Of a stretch of DNA of 64,000 nt, positions 51,116 to 64,000 are shown in pieces. Every line of letters starts with the position of its first letter. Position 1 is the stretch's first letter. The position numbers and the translations under genes were made by a program. The notes beneath the pieces are model-generated. The model searched no databases and had not been told where the DNA came from. It saw only the letters and a list, made by a program, of their open reading frames with translations. Source of the stretch: Apis mellifera (taxonomy: Eukaryota > Arthropoda > Insecta > Hymenoptera > Apidae); NCBI RefSeq assembly GCF_003254395.2, contig NC_037638.1:23265352-23329351 (forward strand), read 5' to 3'.

Positions 51116-53737
51116 TTAACGCACACGATTACGTTGCACTGCAATTAACGCACCGTCTGATCCCATTCTTAACTTCGTGCTCATTTCGTTTTCAATTCGA
51201 ATCGATTGATTTCCTTTCCGAGGAAAATCACTTTGTATTCTTCGCTATTGTAACAGAATCGTAGAATTCCTCCAATTCCATACACTGATTCGGAGCTTTC
51301 CCCTCCCCTCCCATCGAAGAATTGAAATTCGAATATATCATATCGTATTTGTGAAATATTTCCTCTCTTCTGAGGCTTCTTTTCGAGAAAAGAATAATAG
51401 TTTCAAATATATATATATATATATATTGTTAATTTATTTAAACGATTCGAATTAATTGAACTCTACACTCGACTCGAACATTTTGTCACAAAATTATACG
51501 AATGTAATTTTTTTTTTGCGATCAAACTCATCGTCAATATTTCTCGATCCTCTCTATCTCGTCAAATGATTTGGCGAATCGTTTCCGAAGATCGGAAGAA
51601 AATAATTAGAAAATAATTTCAATACGAATCGTATTCGTTGGTTAATGGGTATCATCGAATCGTGACTAAAGCGAATTAGAATTTATCGATAAAGTGTGGT
51701 CGGTGCATAGTGGGCCGCGCTCGATATTTCTCGCATGCCAATGCACGTAACAAACGTTCAACTGTTGGTTACCAAGAATTCGTAATTAATATTGCATTAT
51801 CAGGGTTACGTGAACCGATGTCGTAATGGAACATTCGGCGGCACGATAATTGTATCTAATTGTATAATTGAAACTTCGAACGTAAAAACTTTACGATTCG
51901 GAAGAAAGCGGATTTCTTCTCCACGAGAGAAATCTTTTTTACATCCTTTTCTTTTTTTTTTGACACGTTTATTCGTTTATTTATTGTATTAGGAAAAGTA
52001 TCTGTATAAGCCAATTACAATGTTAGATTCATCATCTCGAAGATCTTTCCTTAACAATCTTATCTAAATTTTTTCAAAAATATTGAAATGTTGTTTCTCA
52101 TCTTTTATCGTCAAAAATCATATTCGATTATCGTTTAATCTCAAAGTGGACGAATCAGATCATTTAAAATAATTGTAACGCATATTTATTTTTTAATTAA
52201 AACATTTTTCTTGCGAAAAAAAAATTCTTATCAAACGAGAATTTCAATGAATTCGTTGACACAAGATTCGCAGGTCCCGTTTTGATTCGTTGTATAATGA
52301 CTTCGAAACACAAGTATACGAATGTTAAGAGGAATACGTAAAATAGTCTAAAGATATAAAGTCTAGAATCATCTTCTAAGAGTTTCTCAAATAAGTCACG
52401 TAGCTTCAGATGTTTGAACAATGAAGGATGTAATGTATGTTTTGTATCTCGGGAAAAAAAAAGTCTTTGTGCAACCTTATCTCGGAAGTTAATTGCGAAG
52501 AGAAATGTGTATGGATGAAGTAGGTTAATGAAGGAAAATATAACTGCGTCGAAAGGACATCGTTACACATTTTCATTCATTCTTTTTCGTTTCGTTTCGC
52601 GAAATGTGTAACAAAAGAAACGACTAGAGATTATTTGATAAAATCACATTTCTGTATTAACAACGTTACAATATTACAATATATATATATATTTATATAT
52701 ACTATATATATATAGGCAGTTTATTCGTGTTGTATCTTTCACTGTGGCGTGTAATAAATTTGTAAGTTATTGTTCATTCGCGTCGATCGAACAACGCTTT
52801 CGACTAGTAGCCATCTGTTATCATAATGATAACAATAATACGATAAATGTAAATTAAACACGTTAGGTTACGTAGGCAAGTGTCGAGTCATTGGGAGTCA
52901 TGTCTCTGTTAAAAATAATTCATGATTCATTTTCATTCTTTGTCAAATTAAATTAATTCGTGAAAATTTTATCTCAATTTATCTCTGTCTTCGATTTATC
53001 GACGCGATCGAAGATATTTCTTAAAAAATAAAAAAAAATTTTAAAAAAAGAAGAAAAGAAAGAAAATTAATATTAATATAAAAAAAAATTCAATGATTCG
53101 TAACACCAGTCTAGTCATTCCCTGTACAAATATTCTCTTCGGTATTCGAATTGGCTTCAAATGTAATAATCTTAATCGACTAATCTCGAGGCATCTTAAT
53201 GCTAATCTACATATTATAACATCATACGCATGTGTATACGCCTTACAAGTGTATATGTGTATGTGTATATGTACATGATATGCGTATGAATAATTTCTAA
53301 TATAAATAGTTTGATAAATAAATAGTGTCTCGTTATCTCTTTTTACGTTTCTCTTTTTTTTTTTTTTGTACCGGCCACGATCCGCGCTCGAATCATCGAA
53401 AGAGAATAATATTCGCCTCGAAATAGCTCGAACGACGGTAGTTAAGGATAAATTACTCTCGTGTGCTAATATTTCCACGTATCGTTACACTATATACCAT
53501 TTATCGCTGCAATACGAATTTCGATTCGGACTAGTTTCAGTATCTTTAGCTAGCTGTGCCTACTACGGTAATAAAGCGATTCCTTCGACAAAGGCTCTAG
53601 ATCATGACTTTTATATCGACGTGAATCGGACGATCTTCGTTTCTTATTTTATACATATATATATTTCAATTCGAAATTAATAAAATTAATTTCATGACGT
53701 TCGAGTAATAAATTGGATTACATTGGAAAAAGAAATT
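51116..53737. other. Intergenic AT-rich sequence between copy 2 and the transporter gene
   Basis: Two AT microsatellites (51408-51426 and 52679-52714) and many A/T runs are present. Open frames are short and AT-biased with no known domain. The part right of about 53400 is probably close to the 3' UTR of the - strand transporter gene. Confidence 0.45.
52679..52714. repeat. AT-rich dinucleotide microsatellite
   Basis: An interrupted run of AT/TA units spans about 36 bases between the DRAM2-like and transporter genes. Confidence 0.75.
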
Positions 53738-53743
53738 TTTATT
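53738..53743 (-). terminator. Candidate poly(A) signal of the transporter gene
   Basis: AATAAA on the - strand, about 710 bases past the stop at 54453, giving a plausible 3' UTR. The hexamer is common in this AT-rich DNA. Confidence 0.3.
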
Positions 53744-54341
53744 TCGAAAAGAGATATTCGATTACGTTCGCGCGATAATGGAAAGATCGTCCGATTCGTG
53801 AATCTACGACGCGTGGCAGTGAACTAGCACGAAGCTTAAACAAAGACGTCGACGGGAGTCGAGGTTATCTCCATGTGGACGGAACGTTTCCGTGGTTCCT
53901 CTCGTCGAAAGCCGACGTTATTGTCCTTAATTGCACCGCGAATTAAGTGACCCAATACTGGACTCTCTTACATCTTTGAGGGAGCCAGATTAACGCGTCA
54001 CCGTGTTCGCGTTGTTATACTTATCGTCAACAACGAACTCTTAACAATATCTTAAATCAAGGGCCAACAAAGAACGAGACGAAAAGGGGAAAAGGGATCA
54101 GCCTCTCGATATAACAACTCTTTCTTTCCTAATTCACGATTCTCATCCATTCACTTTTCCATCCATTTTTTGTACTATTCCGCATAACCGTTCCGAAAAT
54201 TCGATCCACGTATAAAATTCATAAAAATACTTTTTCCAATTTCTTCGCGCTCGTGTTTCATTCACTTGAGAAATTACGTAAAAACGTTTGCTTCTTCTAC
54301 GCTTGTTGCATATAAAATTGCAGTGTATAGCTTTAAAGAAG

Positions 54342-54382
54342 AAAAAAGAAAGAAAGAAAGGAAGAGAGAAAGAAAGAAAAAT
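54342..54382. repeat. GAAA-rich simple repeat
   Basis: Imperfect GAAA/GAGA units lie just past the stop codon of the transporter gene, in its presumed 3' UTR. Confidence 0.65.
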
Positions 54383-54452
54383 CGATTTAAAATATTCTTC
54401 ACAGGATTCGTTCGATCTACAAGGATCTGTTTGATCTCGCGTTACGATCGAG

Positions 54453-57400
54453 CTACGTGCTTGCCTCGTCGATCACGGTGATCACCCTGTTATTAGGAGG
54501 CACATTAGGAGCCGCGTGCCATTTAGGCTTGGCTTCGTTTGTCTCCTCGTTTTGAGGTTGCGGTGCTGACGGACGATCGAGGTTCGACTGGCCACCTTTC
54601 GAACGAGCCAGGGACCACCTTCGACCTCGGCGATCCGTGATGATCGGTATTTCAGCTATCAGATTGTTCTCGAACTCGGACAGCATCAGATAGTTCTCGA
54701 CCTTGTTGCACGAGGTTATACAATCCCCGATGTAATCGAGGTCCTCGAGCATGTTGTCGGGGAGATCCATGTCTGCGATCCCCTCCTCAGAGATGCACGT
54801 TAACTCGGGTTTCTCTGGGGCAAGACCGTCCACGTATTCGCCTGAAACGAGATTTTTCATTTTCCTTTTCTCCTCACCGTATAAATCTTATTCAATTGAT
54901 CAGATTTGAAACTTTTTCTCATTTAATTTAGAGACACGATTGATGGATGACGAAGGATTAAATAATTCTTTCGACTCGATTTCTTATGAATCCATGGACG
55001 ATAAGATATTAAGCACACCTTGATTCGGTGCAATCTCAGCACCAAGCACGAGGGCGGCTGCAGCAGCCCCGGCAGCAGCCACGTGCGGGCCATCGTTGTC
55101 CGGTTCCTGGCTGAACGACAACTTCCTCCGTTGCGGACAAGTGTCTGAGACGCAGAGGTGCTTGGTCCCGTTAGACCTGACGTGTTTGTGCCTCGACAAA
55201 TTTCTTCTGTGAAGATCTATGAAGAAGAGGGTGAAGCTGCCCACCAGTACACAGGTCGAGCTGAAGTAGTAACCAGCTTTCCCACCGCAACTGATGTTCA
55301 TGTATCCTGCAAAATCTCTCCAACCCTCAACTTTCTCTTCTTCCTTAACTTAACTCCTTTTTAATCGTCTTTTTTTCAAACGTTCTCTTAAAAATCATTC
55401 TGAAAACGAGGCCTGTTCTTTCTTTTACCTGAAATTGGGACTCCAATCGCTATTGGTATGGCTTGGGAACATTGAACGAAACCCCACGTTCTCGCGAAAT
55501 TCCTCGCTCTCACTCTCTCGTAGGTGTACATTTTCAGGCTGTAATGGTAGCCGCCGCAGAAGATGCCTGTAAAAACCACGATTTCTTAATTTCTTAAGAA
55601 AATCAGGATTACGATTAGAGTTCATTTCAAATTTCATTTGTTAAAAGGATGAAAGAATTTGCGAAGATTCTTGTTTCGTGAGGGAATATCTTTTTCGAGA
55701 ACGCGTTTTTATGGATAACGAACGTACCGTATATCCAGGCGAACAACACATATCCGTGATAATTTCCTTGAACGGCGGTGAGGGCCAGAATGCACAATCC
55801 GCATACAAATACCGCCGCTTGCGTGAGATACTGACGCGCTATCCTGCATTCGACGCTGCGATGCACGACCAAAAGGCCAAAGGCGACACAGCCGAGGGTC
55901 CAGGCCAGACCGAGATAAGCCTGAAGCAGGATCACCGTGTCCCCAAGGCCTTCTTCTTCGGCTTGGTGCGCCTTAAAAAAAGAAAAATTTTCTTTTTCGC
56001 AACATCCAACGAAAATTAACCATTTGCATCGTGTCTTGTATAAAATATAAATTAAGAACAATCGTTAAATTTTCTAAGGTGGATGTTTCGTTTCGCTATT
56101 TTACCAGGTAAAATATCGGAGTGTTGATCCCGAAGGCAGATATCCCAGTGGACACGAGCAGTATTCTCACTGTTTTGCTCTTCAGCGTGCTGAAGTCGAA
56201 GAACGGTGGACCGTCGTCCGTCTTGTTCTTATCCTTAATCTTACGCTTTTGATTTTTCAGATGTAGAATAGCTCTACGTTGCGGGTGATACAGGGATGCG
56301 CTTCGATAAAAAGTGCCTAAGATGAACGTGAGGAAAACCACACCGGTCACCGCTTGAAGGCCCAAGCGCCATCCAATCTTGCTGGAAATAGAAAGAATGT
56401 TTTTCAGTTTCTTTAACTTTTCTCTCCTTTTTTTTTTTTCAAATTAGCATTAAACGTTTTTATATCATAATGTTTGATGTGAAAGAGAAAAATTTATATT
56501 ACATTACCTAATCATTCCTTTAATGAAAGCCGACATGACAGCGATACCAAGGCCACTTCCGGACACGATGAAGATCTCGACCAGTTCTCGCCTCCTCTTA
56601 AAATATTGCGCCACCATTAAAGTGCTACAATCCCTAGTCATGCCGACTCCTATACCTGTAATAAAATAATTAATAAAAAAAATTCCATAATCTCATCCAT
56701 TATCCCGAACATTTAACGTTTTTTGTTTAATTCGTATTTTTAATCGTATAATTTTGAGAAATTATTCTTTTTTTTTTTTCAAGATATTTAGAGATAGATG
56801 TGCGTATAAAAAGTCCAGTCGTAATTGCGTAACTGAAAAAAAAGTGAACGATGATTTAATCGATTAAAAAAAGGAAACGTTTCTACAAATTACAATTATG
56901 TAACTTTTTATTATTAACTCTTCTCTTCAAAAAGGAAAAAAAAAAGGAAATTGAGAGTAAAGCAATTGATAATATTTTACAGTGACTCACCGACAACGGT
57001 GCCATAGCTGATGAACAATTGGTGGAACTGCGAGGCGAAAGAAGTGAAAAGGCAGCCGAGTGCTGTAACGAGGCCACCCAAAACCGCGGTGAGTCTTGTA
57101 CTTTTTCTCCGACAAAACGCTATTGTTACCGGCGAAACTAGTAGAGCCACTCCTGTCGACATTGCTCCTAGCCATCCTATAAATAGAACAAACTTTCTTA
57201 ATCGACTTTTCATACGTATTGTTTCAATTCAATTTTTGGTCAAAATAGGCGACAGTTGAAAAAACGATGGATGAACGCACGAATATTGTTATGCCAATGC
57301 TCGTGAGTATCTCGAATGGACGACGAGATACTCATCTCCTCTTTCGATTACTTCACACTTGTTAAATTTTCTCGAAAAAGAAAAATCGTTTGTCTCGAAC

Positions 57401-60400
57401 ACGAATCGAATATGTCTTGAAAAAACCAACTGAAGAGACTTCTTTCAGAACTTGAAATTGAATCTTAATCCTCCCCAGTTTCTTTATAAATGGATTTTAT
57501 CGTGTTTATAATTGAAAGATTATATAATTAGATAATATTTAGTCGATTAACCAAAGCCGAAAACACTTCACGCCTCATTGTTCACCGATATTCAAATTCT
57601 CTTCTCTTCTCTCCATTTGCACCGATTTGCCGCACGATTTATACGTTTCATATGCCGGATTCGAGTTTCACTCGCTCATCGTTCAATCTCTATCTCCAGC
57701 CATATTTCACCTTTCTAGTTTGCGATCGTAATAAACGTTTCACGTAACCGGGCTTCCCCTCAATTAAAATCATATCGCGGCAAGATCGATATCCACGTAT
57801 TTCGTCCTAGTCACCCGCGCTATATTTCTCTCTTCGTCCAATTCGATCATCGTTAAAAGATCGAAATGATAAATTGATTTCGAGTTAGCCAACTCAGCCT
57901 TGCCACTTTCCTCTATTTCGTACAAACACATTCATGTACCAAGTGGATAGAGAACACGTGTACTGATTTTAAGAGATTGAAACGAACAAAAAAGACTGCA
58001 CGGATGTAGAAAAATTTTGTACAATCATTTCTCAAAATGATCTCTCGTCGGATGAAACGAGGCAAGGAAAAATCTCGTTTTAATTAATTTAATTTAATTT
58101 AATTTTATCCACGTTAAATTACCCATAACCTCGTTTGCTTCAATTCCCAAAGTTATCTCTTCGATTCTTCACCTAATTGTTTCGAACACCGGGTATATCT
58201 TCACGAATATCTTCCACTCTTCCTCGCGTATTCTTTCACCTCGCCTATTAAACACCGTACCTATTTTCCGCTAAACAGAAATCAGACGTCTTCTATCGAG
58301 GTTAAGACCGTTTTAATTACAAACAGCGACGAATGGCCAATGCCTAGTTGTTGCAGGCCTGCCGCTGGCTCGTTTAATTAATTTTCACGCGAACGGAGCC
58401 GCGGATGCGAACAGCCTCATCGATCAAACGGAGAATGCCGTCCATCGCAGAAGATGGGGGACGCAACGCCGCTCGAAGACAAAGGGAAGGTATTTCAAGG
58501 ATAAAAAGAGTGGTTATTAATCTCTCAGTCGCTTTCGACAGATCTATGGAACTGATCTGTGGAACTCGAGTTACTTTGATTCAATAGATTCGTTGTTGAG
58601 CTTTTTTGCTTTTCGAGAATTAATTGAGAGTTGAGATTTTTTTTTTTTAAAGTGAAATAGGATCCTTTTAGAAAAGGATCTTATTGATGGAACGGAAGAT
58701 TGAATGGATTTTTATATAGAGATTATATAAAGAGTTATCAAAGGATGAGGAGACATTTTTTTTTTGATGATGTTTTTGATGGATTTGGAGGAATAGAAGA
58801 GTAGAAGGGACGAAGATTTGTTCCGTAAGAAACAACCGGGACGTGTTTATCGATCATCCTGTCCACGTAATTTTTTTTACGGTTTAGTTACAGAGAGTTA
58901 ATGGATGACAAAAAGGTTCGGTTATCAATCTCGGAGGCATGATAAGCGTTTAAATGTCCCACTCTCGTCAGGAATAACTTATTATATTCGCGGGGAACGG
59001 TCTTTTCCTCGGTCTTTTCTTTTTCACTTAATTCCTCCTTTTATTTTTGTTCTCTGCATGACAACCGAAATTCTTTCTAAAATTTTAACGGTATAAAGAA
59101 AAATATCTCAAATATATTTGAGATTAATTAAAATATACGTTAGAAATAAACGAAATGATCCTATTGAAATTTTTTAATAAATTTTTCCCAAAGAAAATAT
59201 TTTAGCATCTTTAATTTCAAATCGACTTGAAAATTTTCTTGAATTTCTTTCTTTCCACTTTAGTAGAGATAAATTACGTGGGAAGGAATTAATATAGGAA
59301 CTAAAAGTGAGAAGATCGTCAGGAACTTGCAGATTTCAAAGGAATCGTTCAATGCCTATCCCATTACGTACACCGTTTCCTCTTCCATAGTCTCTCTCTC
59401 TCTCCACCCTTGTCAGGATCAAGAGTCTCGAACGAGAATCCCCAAGGATGGTACGATCTCTCCACCCTTGAATTTCGTTTGAAGAAACGAACGAGAGGGA
59501 GAGTGAATTGGCGAAATAGCGGGTCAACGGCCCTTCGGATCGTAACCTCAACTGACAACTACTCTATCCAAACGAGATGTTAGACGATCCCTGGGGGCAA
59601 TGTCAGCCAACGTTATAAAGTTTACGATCGAGGATAGTTGTCTTCTTCTGTAAAAATTTTCCCAACGTTTTATTATACCGATAAAACTACAATGTGTGAG
59701 AGAGAAAAAAAGCTTAAACGAAGCTTAAATCACATCTTTATTATTCTCAAAATTCAGATGTTTCCTTCGTTCACGAATTCATCTTAATCTAAAATTAACC
59801 TCCACGTTCATCCTCCACGTTATTTAAAATTAGCAGCCTAATGTCTCTCTCTCTGAGAAAATTCCTCACTTTCCTCTTCTTCGTTACAAGAAATCTCGAA
59901 AAAAAATTCGTTACAATCGAAATTTGCTTCGTTTCTAAACGATTAAACGGCCCTCGTGAATGGAGGGAAAGGACGAGTGCTCGTTAGCGGCTCGAGGTGA
60001 CGCGAAGGCGTGGGAGGAAGAAGAAAAACAGAGGATGATGGTAACGTCAGAACTCTCGTTTTACGGGAACGACGATAAACAGAGGCGTGGTTTTTTTTTT
60101 CCCTTCCTCAGGATTTTTGCTCGTTGAATTATAATAAAGCTCGATAACAACTCGTTTGTAGCGAGACGTTTCTGGCTTACGGTTATCGTTTCGAGGCAAA
60201 TTGTCCTTCCCTCTTTTCCCCCCAAATATGAAATATTCAAGCGATATCGTATTTTTCTTCTCGTCTTGTCAAGTTCGCGCTCGCCTCACAAGTTCGGTGA
60301 GTTTCTCCGTTTGACGCTGCTTGTCCGCGATAAATTTAAAAAAAAAACGCACCAAGCACAGAGAGGAGGGGGAGGGGACAGAAGATCGACACTCGGATTT

Positions 60401-61578
60401 ATATTCTCCCGGCAGATTTAGATACGACGAGTCGATATCAATATGCTCGATGCGTAGCGCTATGATTTAGAAACGTGAGTTGAATTAGGGCAGACAGGGA
60501 TGTTTCTACGAGGATTTAAATATGCGTATGATTTTTTTTAATAGCACCAATTTTACGAGAATTGTAGTAGCGCTTTTTATATTTTGCCTGCTTTTCCCTT
60601 ACTTTGATTCATCGAAGTGTTGTGAAATTAATCTTGAAATTAAAATAATAATAATAATAATAACAGCGTCGTGATCAGTGTCTCAGCTTCTCTATGCGTA
60701 TTCTTTTATAATGTGGAAAGAATGTGCATGTTACTCGTATCTTATATCGATTTAGAGATCGAGCTCGCGATCAAATATTGAAATTAGTGAATGGGATCGT
60801 CGATAGCTCGCATAATATCGTACCTACGTTAAGGGGGGGTTGACGATATCGTTTCGATCCTTCCAACAGCAACCACACTCCGACAGCCCCGTGAATCCCC
60901 GCGGCAAGAATTTGCACCATAACGCCGGCCACTACGACCACCCAACCCCAACCACTCTCGGGGTAGTAATGCTGCCTTATGGTGCATCGCGCGATGTATC
61001 TACGGACCATGAAAACCAGTTAGACGGGAATAGAAGAACGCTTGTTTCGCTCTTACCTGCCTCTACTCGTCTGCCTATTATTCTCAACGCTTTTCACGCT
61101 GTATTCGATTTAATAAGCTCGGTTATAATTACCAGTGAAGTCGTGCTAGTGTTTAAAAATATTTCGAATTTTTCCAATTGAAGAAATGATTCCAATTAAT
61201 TTGAAGAGCGTGTTTGGAAGAATAATTTTTTGGAGAAAATATTTCGAATGTTCAATTATATATATTCCAGTTGAAAAAAAAAATGAATTTTATCTTTTAC
61301 CACATTGAATCGAAGTGAAATTTAGATGGAAATTTTTCGATCTTAAATTGCCGATTTAAGGCCTACGTAAATTGTATCCATAAAGTATCAGACCTAGGAT
61401 CTTGATTTTCATCTCCTTCGATCCCCTTCGGTCCTCTTGTTTCTCGCAGACAAACCACTCCCTCGCACTCTCCCGAGAACGAAAGTTCACCTATATCACC
61501 GGAAGTCGCTACCCCACTGTCCTCGTGAGTGGGACTGAGAACGACAATCTTTTCGTCTTTGCAGTCTCGAGGCTTCAT
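54453..61578 (-). CDS. Monocarboxylate transporter-like protein (SLC16 family, MFS), nine coding exons
   Basis: Coding exons (- strand order): 61367-61578, 60824-60999, 56991-57176, 56508-56655, 56105-56381, 55728-55971, 55429-55566, 55019-55306, 54453-54841. Every junction is GT-AG and in phase, giving 685 aa. An acidic cytoplasmic N-terminus leads to TM1 with the MCT signature ESGWGW (about 85-90; the usual form begins D/E-G). TM5 carries YFKRRRELVEIFIVSGSGLG (about 208-227), the second MCT signature. A basic loop in exon 5 separates the two six-helix halves. Exons 6-8 hold the C-terminal helices. A cytoplasmic tail of about 200 residues includes a poly-Ala segment and ends ITVIDEAST. It probably moves monocarboxylates or related organic acids across the plasma membrane; the substrate cannot be read from sequence. 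The exon 1 donor is ambiguous: GTAGGC at 61366, or GTCTGA near 61397 in the same phase. Confidence 0.92.
57177..60823 (-). other. Large intron 2 of the transporter gene
   Basis: This 3.6-kb intron interrupts the codon for Gly130, between the loop after TM1 and TM2. Donor GTAG/GTACGA and acceptor TTATAG/GATGG join in phase 1. It holds an AGGATCCTTTT inverted repeat at 58659-58681, a poly-T run at 60090-60100 and an AAT run at 60644-60663. No nested gene was recognised. Large first introns often carry enhancers. Confidence 0.7.
58659..58681. repeat. Inverted repeat around AGGATCCTTTT
   Basis: GATCCTTTT and AAAAGGATC are exact reverse complements separated by two bases, within intron 2 of the transporter gene. 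This is a compact near-palindrome of unknown role. Confidence 0.5.
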
Positions 61579-64000
61579 ATCTTGAATGATTGTCACCAAG
61601 ATACACCGTCCATGTTTATACTATCTTCTCTCTCTCGTTACACTGTCTCTGTTCCATTATCCTTTATTATAAATTTATTTTGACAATTTTTAAAACGATT
61701 GGAATTCGCACGTTGCGCGAGAAATTTGCATTCCCAATTTCGATCGATTATGTATTTTCAAAAAAGTTTCTTTTAAATGAATTCTATTGTAAAATGTCTT
61801 TATCATATTTTACAATATTCTTCCATTTTTTTTTTTTTTTAATAGTAGAAGGTGGATAAATATGAAAATATATCCACTTAAAAAACTCGAGGGACAGATG
61901 AGGAGAATGACAAAGATACAGAGATAGAATATTCGTTTAAAAATTATCCTATAGAAATCTTCCCCGGGGAGGATTCATCGTTTCAAAGAACTAATCGTTC
62001 CTTTTCTACATATATTAATAATAAAATCGAAATTCGAAAGATAAGGGGGACGAATTTTCGAGACACGAGTAAGTTTTAATAAAATTCTTGAAAGGAGAAT
62101 AGTTTCGAGATGTTTCGATAAGCGTGTAAGGCCAGAATTATGTCGGGATTGAAAATATATTCTGAACTTTATTCCAGTCACGGTGGAGATTAAATTCCAT
62201 AGCTTGTGGCAGATGTAAGATAGCCACGGATAGATAAAGTTGGCAAACCGGAGTGTCCTTTCCATTCTTTTATTCCGAAACTTTCGCGGGGAAAGTTTTT
62301 TAAATCGAGTCAAAAGTTCTCTCTTCAAAACAAAACTGGATTCTCGAGACTAATGCCTTTCTTCCATCTATCACCTTCTACTTATTAAATGAAATAGAGT
62401 TAAACGATACTTTTTCTCATTCCTTCCTTTTTCTGATCTTAAGAAAAAGAATTTAATATAAGACGAGTCGTCTTGAATCATCCTTTTTTTTTTTAAATAA
62501 TAGCATGGAGAAAAGTATCGATATAAATAGAGTGATCACAAAATTGAGATTCTTCTAAACTCACTCGTTTAAATCTAACACGTGTGTATCCAGGTCACAC
62601 GAACCAGTGTTTGTTTTGTTGAATTACGTTAAAAGCTTCATAAACGGGGGAATGCGTAAATGTGGAGACGGATTCGTGGTTCATTGTAATTGAGTGGAGG
62701 AAAAATGTACGAATAAACGAAAGTAAAAGCTCGTGAATATATGAAACAACAGAATCCCCGCCATTTCGAAAGGTCGAAACAAATCCGTGACAATGGAGCC
62801 AATAATTTAAAAGCCTCTTTTCTCGTATTTCATTTTCAATTTCGAATAATTTTTACGGGAATTTATCGCGATATTTATGTCCCTATAATTTAGAACGAAA
62901 CAATGAACAAATTTGGTTTAATCGAAATTGGAAGATTTTTCATTCCTATTCGTGCTCGATATTACCGTAAAAAAAAAGATTCATTGTTCGTGCATTCTCT
63001 ATTTTCATTATTGATTTTCGTAACGCAGAGAATTTCCTCTGGAATTTTGATAGAAATTTGTCATCGCGAGGAGCAAAAATTTTCCAAAAATAATAAATAT
63101 CCGAGCGAAGAGAGATACGATATCAATTCACGCGTTGCTTGGAATAATTGAAAAATTTAAACTACCAAAAAGTATCGCATCATCTTCTCATCTCTCCCTC
63201 TTCCTCTACCCTTCTTTTAAACGTCAATTCCTCGAAACCATCGTGTTTTCACAATTTTTCCTATCAACAATTATACAATAATTAAAAAAAAAAAAAAAAG
63301 AAAAATTTTATTCCTATATATAATATATTCTCCAACCAAAAATGGGAAACGAAGATTGATAAATCAACGACGTTTGTCTATCGTTTGTTGTCTGAACGTT
63401 CGAAATCACCGGTGAACCGAAACAACACTTGAATCCACCGAGCCACCTGCTTGCTCCAAATAAATCGAGCGCGATTCTTTCCGTTTCGATTGAAACTTAA
63501 CCGATTGTTCCGTTGAGGGGAATCGACGGTGGGAAAAGGGACAACACAACACACGAGACGAAGCCAGACGAAGGGGGCGCGTTGTCGAACGCGGACTGGA
63601 TTCGGTTAGGTGGTTCAGAGAAGAGGACCGTCGCAAGCTGAGCTTGCGTAGGGGAAACCGATGGGCCAATCCCCTCGTTTTCCAACCTCGCCACGTGCTT
63701 TCATGGCTGTACACTTTTGCGTTTCGATTCGTGAACAGATAAATCGTATTTCAGTATTTACATGCGTCGGTCGAATCGGTTTTGCATACGCGAGAGCGAA
63801 TTCGGGAAGAGAAATCTCGATTTCTTAGCGAGGGTTGATTGGGATGAGATTGTTCGTCCTTTTTGGAAGGTGATAAGAAACGAATTGTTAATGTTTTGTA
63901 TCATACAATTGTGCGAATTTAAGATTTTATATACATTTATTAGAGAATTTATGAAATAGTTGAAAAGAAAATGAATTGGAAAATTTCAATCACGATTACT
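61579..64000. other. Region upstream of the transporter gene, no supported gene
   Basis: The sequence is mostly AT-rich. A GC-richer block at 63400-63720 carries overlapping - strand frames without a known domain. It lies about 1.8 kb upstream of the first coding exon, so it could be a promoter or non-coding first exon of the transporter gene. A 6-codon uORF (ATG at 61613) precedes the transporter start. Confidence 0.35.

Noticed and set aside
1..64000. Transposons, CRISPR arrays, viral insertions, operons
   Set aside because: No transposase, reverse transcriptase or long terminal/inverted repeats were seen, and no spacer-type arrays or prokaryote-style gene packing. The window is ordinary insect nuclear DNA.

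Overview
The window looks like nuclear DNA of a hymenopteran insect, most likely a bee (Apis or a close relative). It is AT-rich overall, with many A/T tracts and microsatellites, yet CpG-containing words such as TCGA and ATTCGA are very common. Genes have GT-AG introns, and proteins are animal-type. This is an inference from composition and gene content. I see no operons, CRISPR arrays, rRNA or tRNA genes, or recognisable transposons.

Layout. (1) Positions 1-4,225 hold a + strand KCTD8/12/16-type gene (the insect Kctd12-like gene). It has one coding exon (2680-3432), candidate upstream non-coding exons and a long 3' UTR. (2) Positions 4,226-38,960 form a desert of about 34 kb with no gene I can support. 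It contains AT-rich sequence, microsatellites, a two-copy tandem repeat of about 113 bp, and several CpG/GC-richer islands that could be regulatory elements or non-coding exons. (3) From 39,500 to 51,120 on the - strand lie two tandem DRAM2-like genes (Frag1/DRAM/Sfk1 family, six-pass lysosomal/autophagy membrane proteins). Each has six coding exons, and the three internal exon lengths are identical (122, 227 and 139 nt), which points to a tandem duplication. (4) Directly behind the stop codon of the promoter-distal copy, and in the same reading frame, an open frame of 794 codons (39517-41901) encodes an acidic protein of unknown family. It has a long poly-Glu run, four spaced A-(N/D)-S-H motifs and a hydrophobic C-terminal segment. 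(5) From 54,450 to 61,580 on the - strand lies a nine-exon SLC16/monocarboxylate-transporter-like gene encoding 685 aa. (6) Positions 61,579-64,000 contain no supported gene.

The genes are ordinary independent insect loci with no evident shared pathway. The two DRAM copies share ancestry. The large acidic frame may belong to the same transcription unit as the DRAM copy before it, through stop-codon readthrough, alternative splicing or a dicistronic mRNA, or it may be a separate gene. This is the most interesting unresolved point in the window. All exon models were built by hand from splice-site signals, frame continuity and family resemblance, without transcript data.
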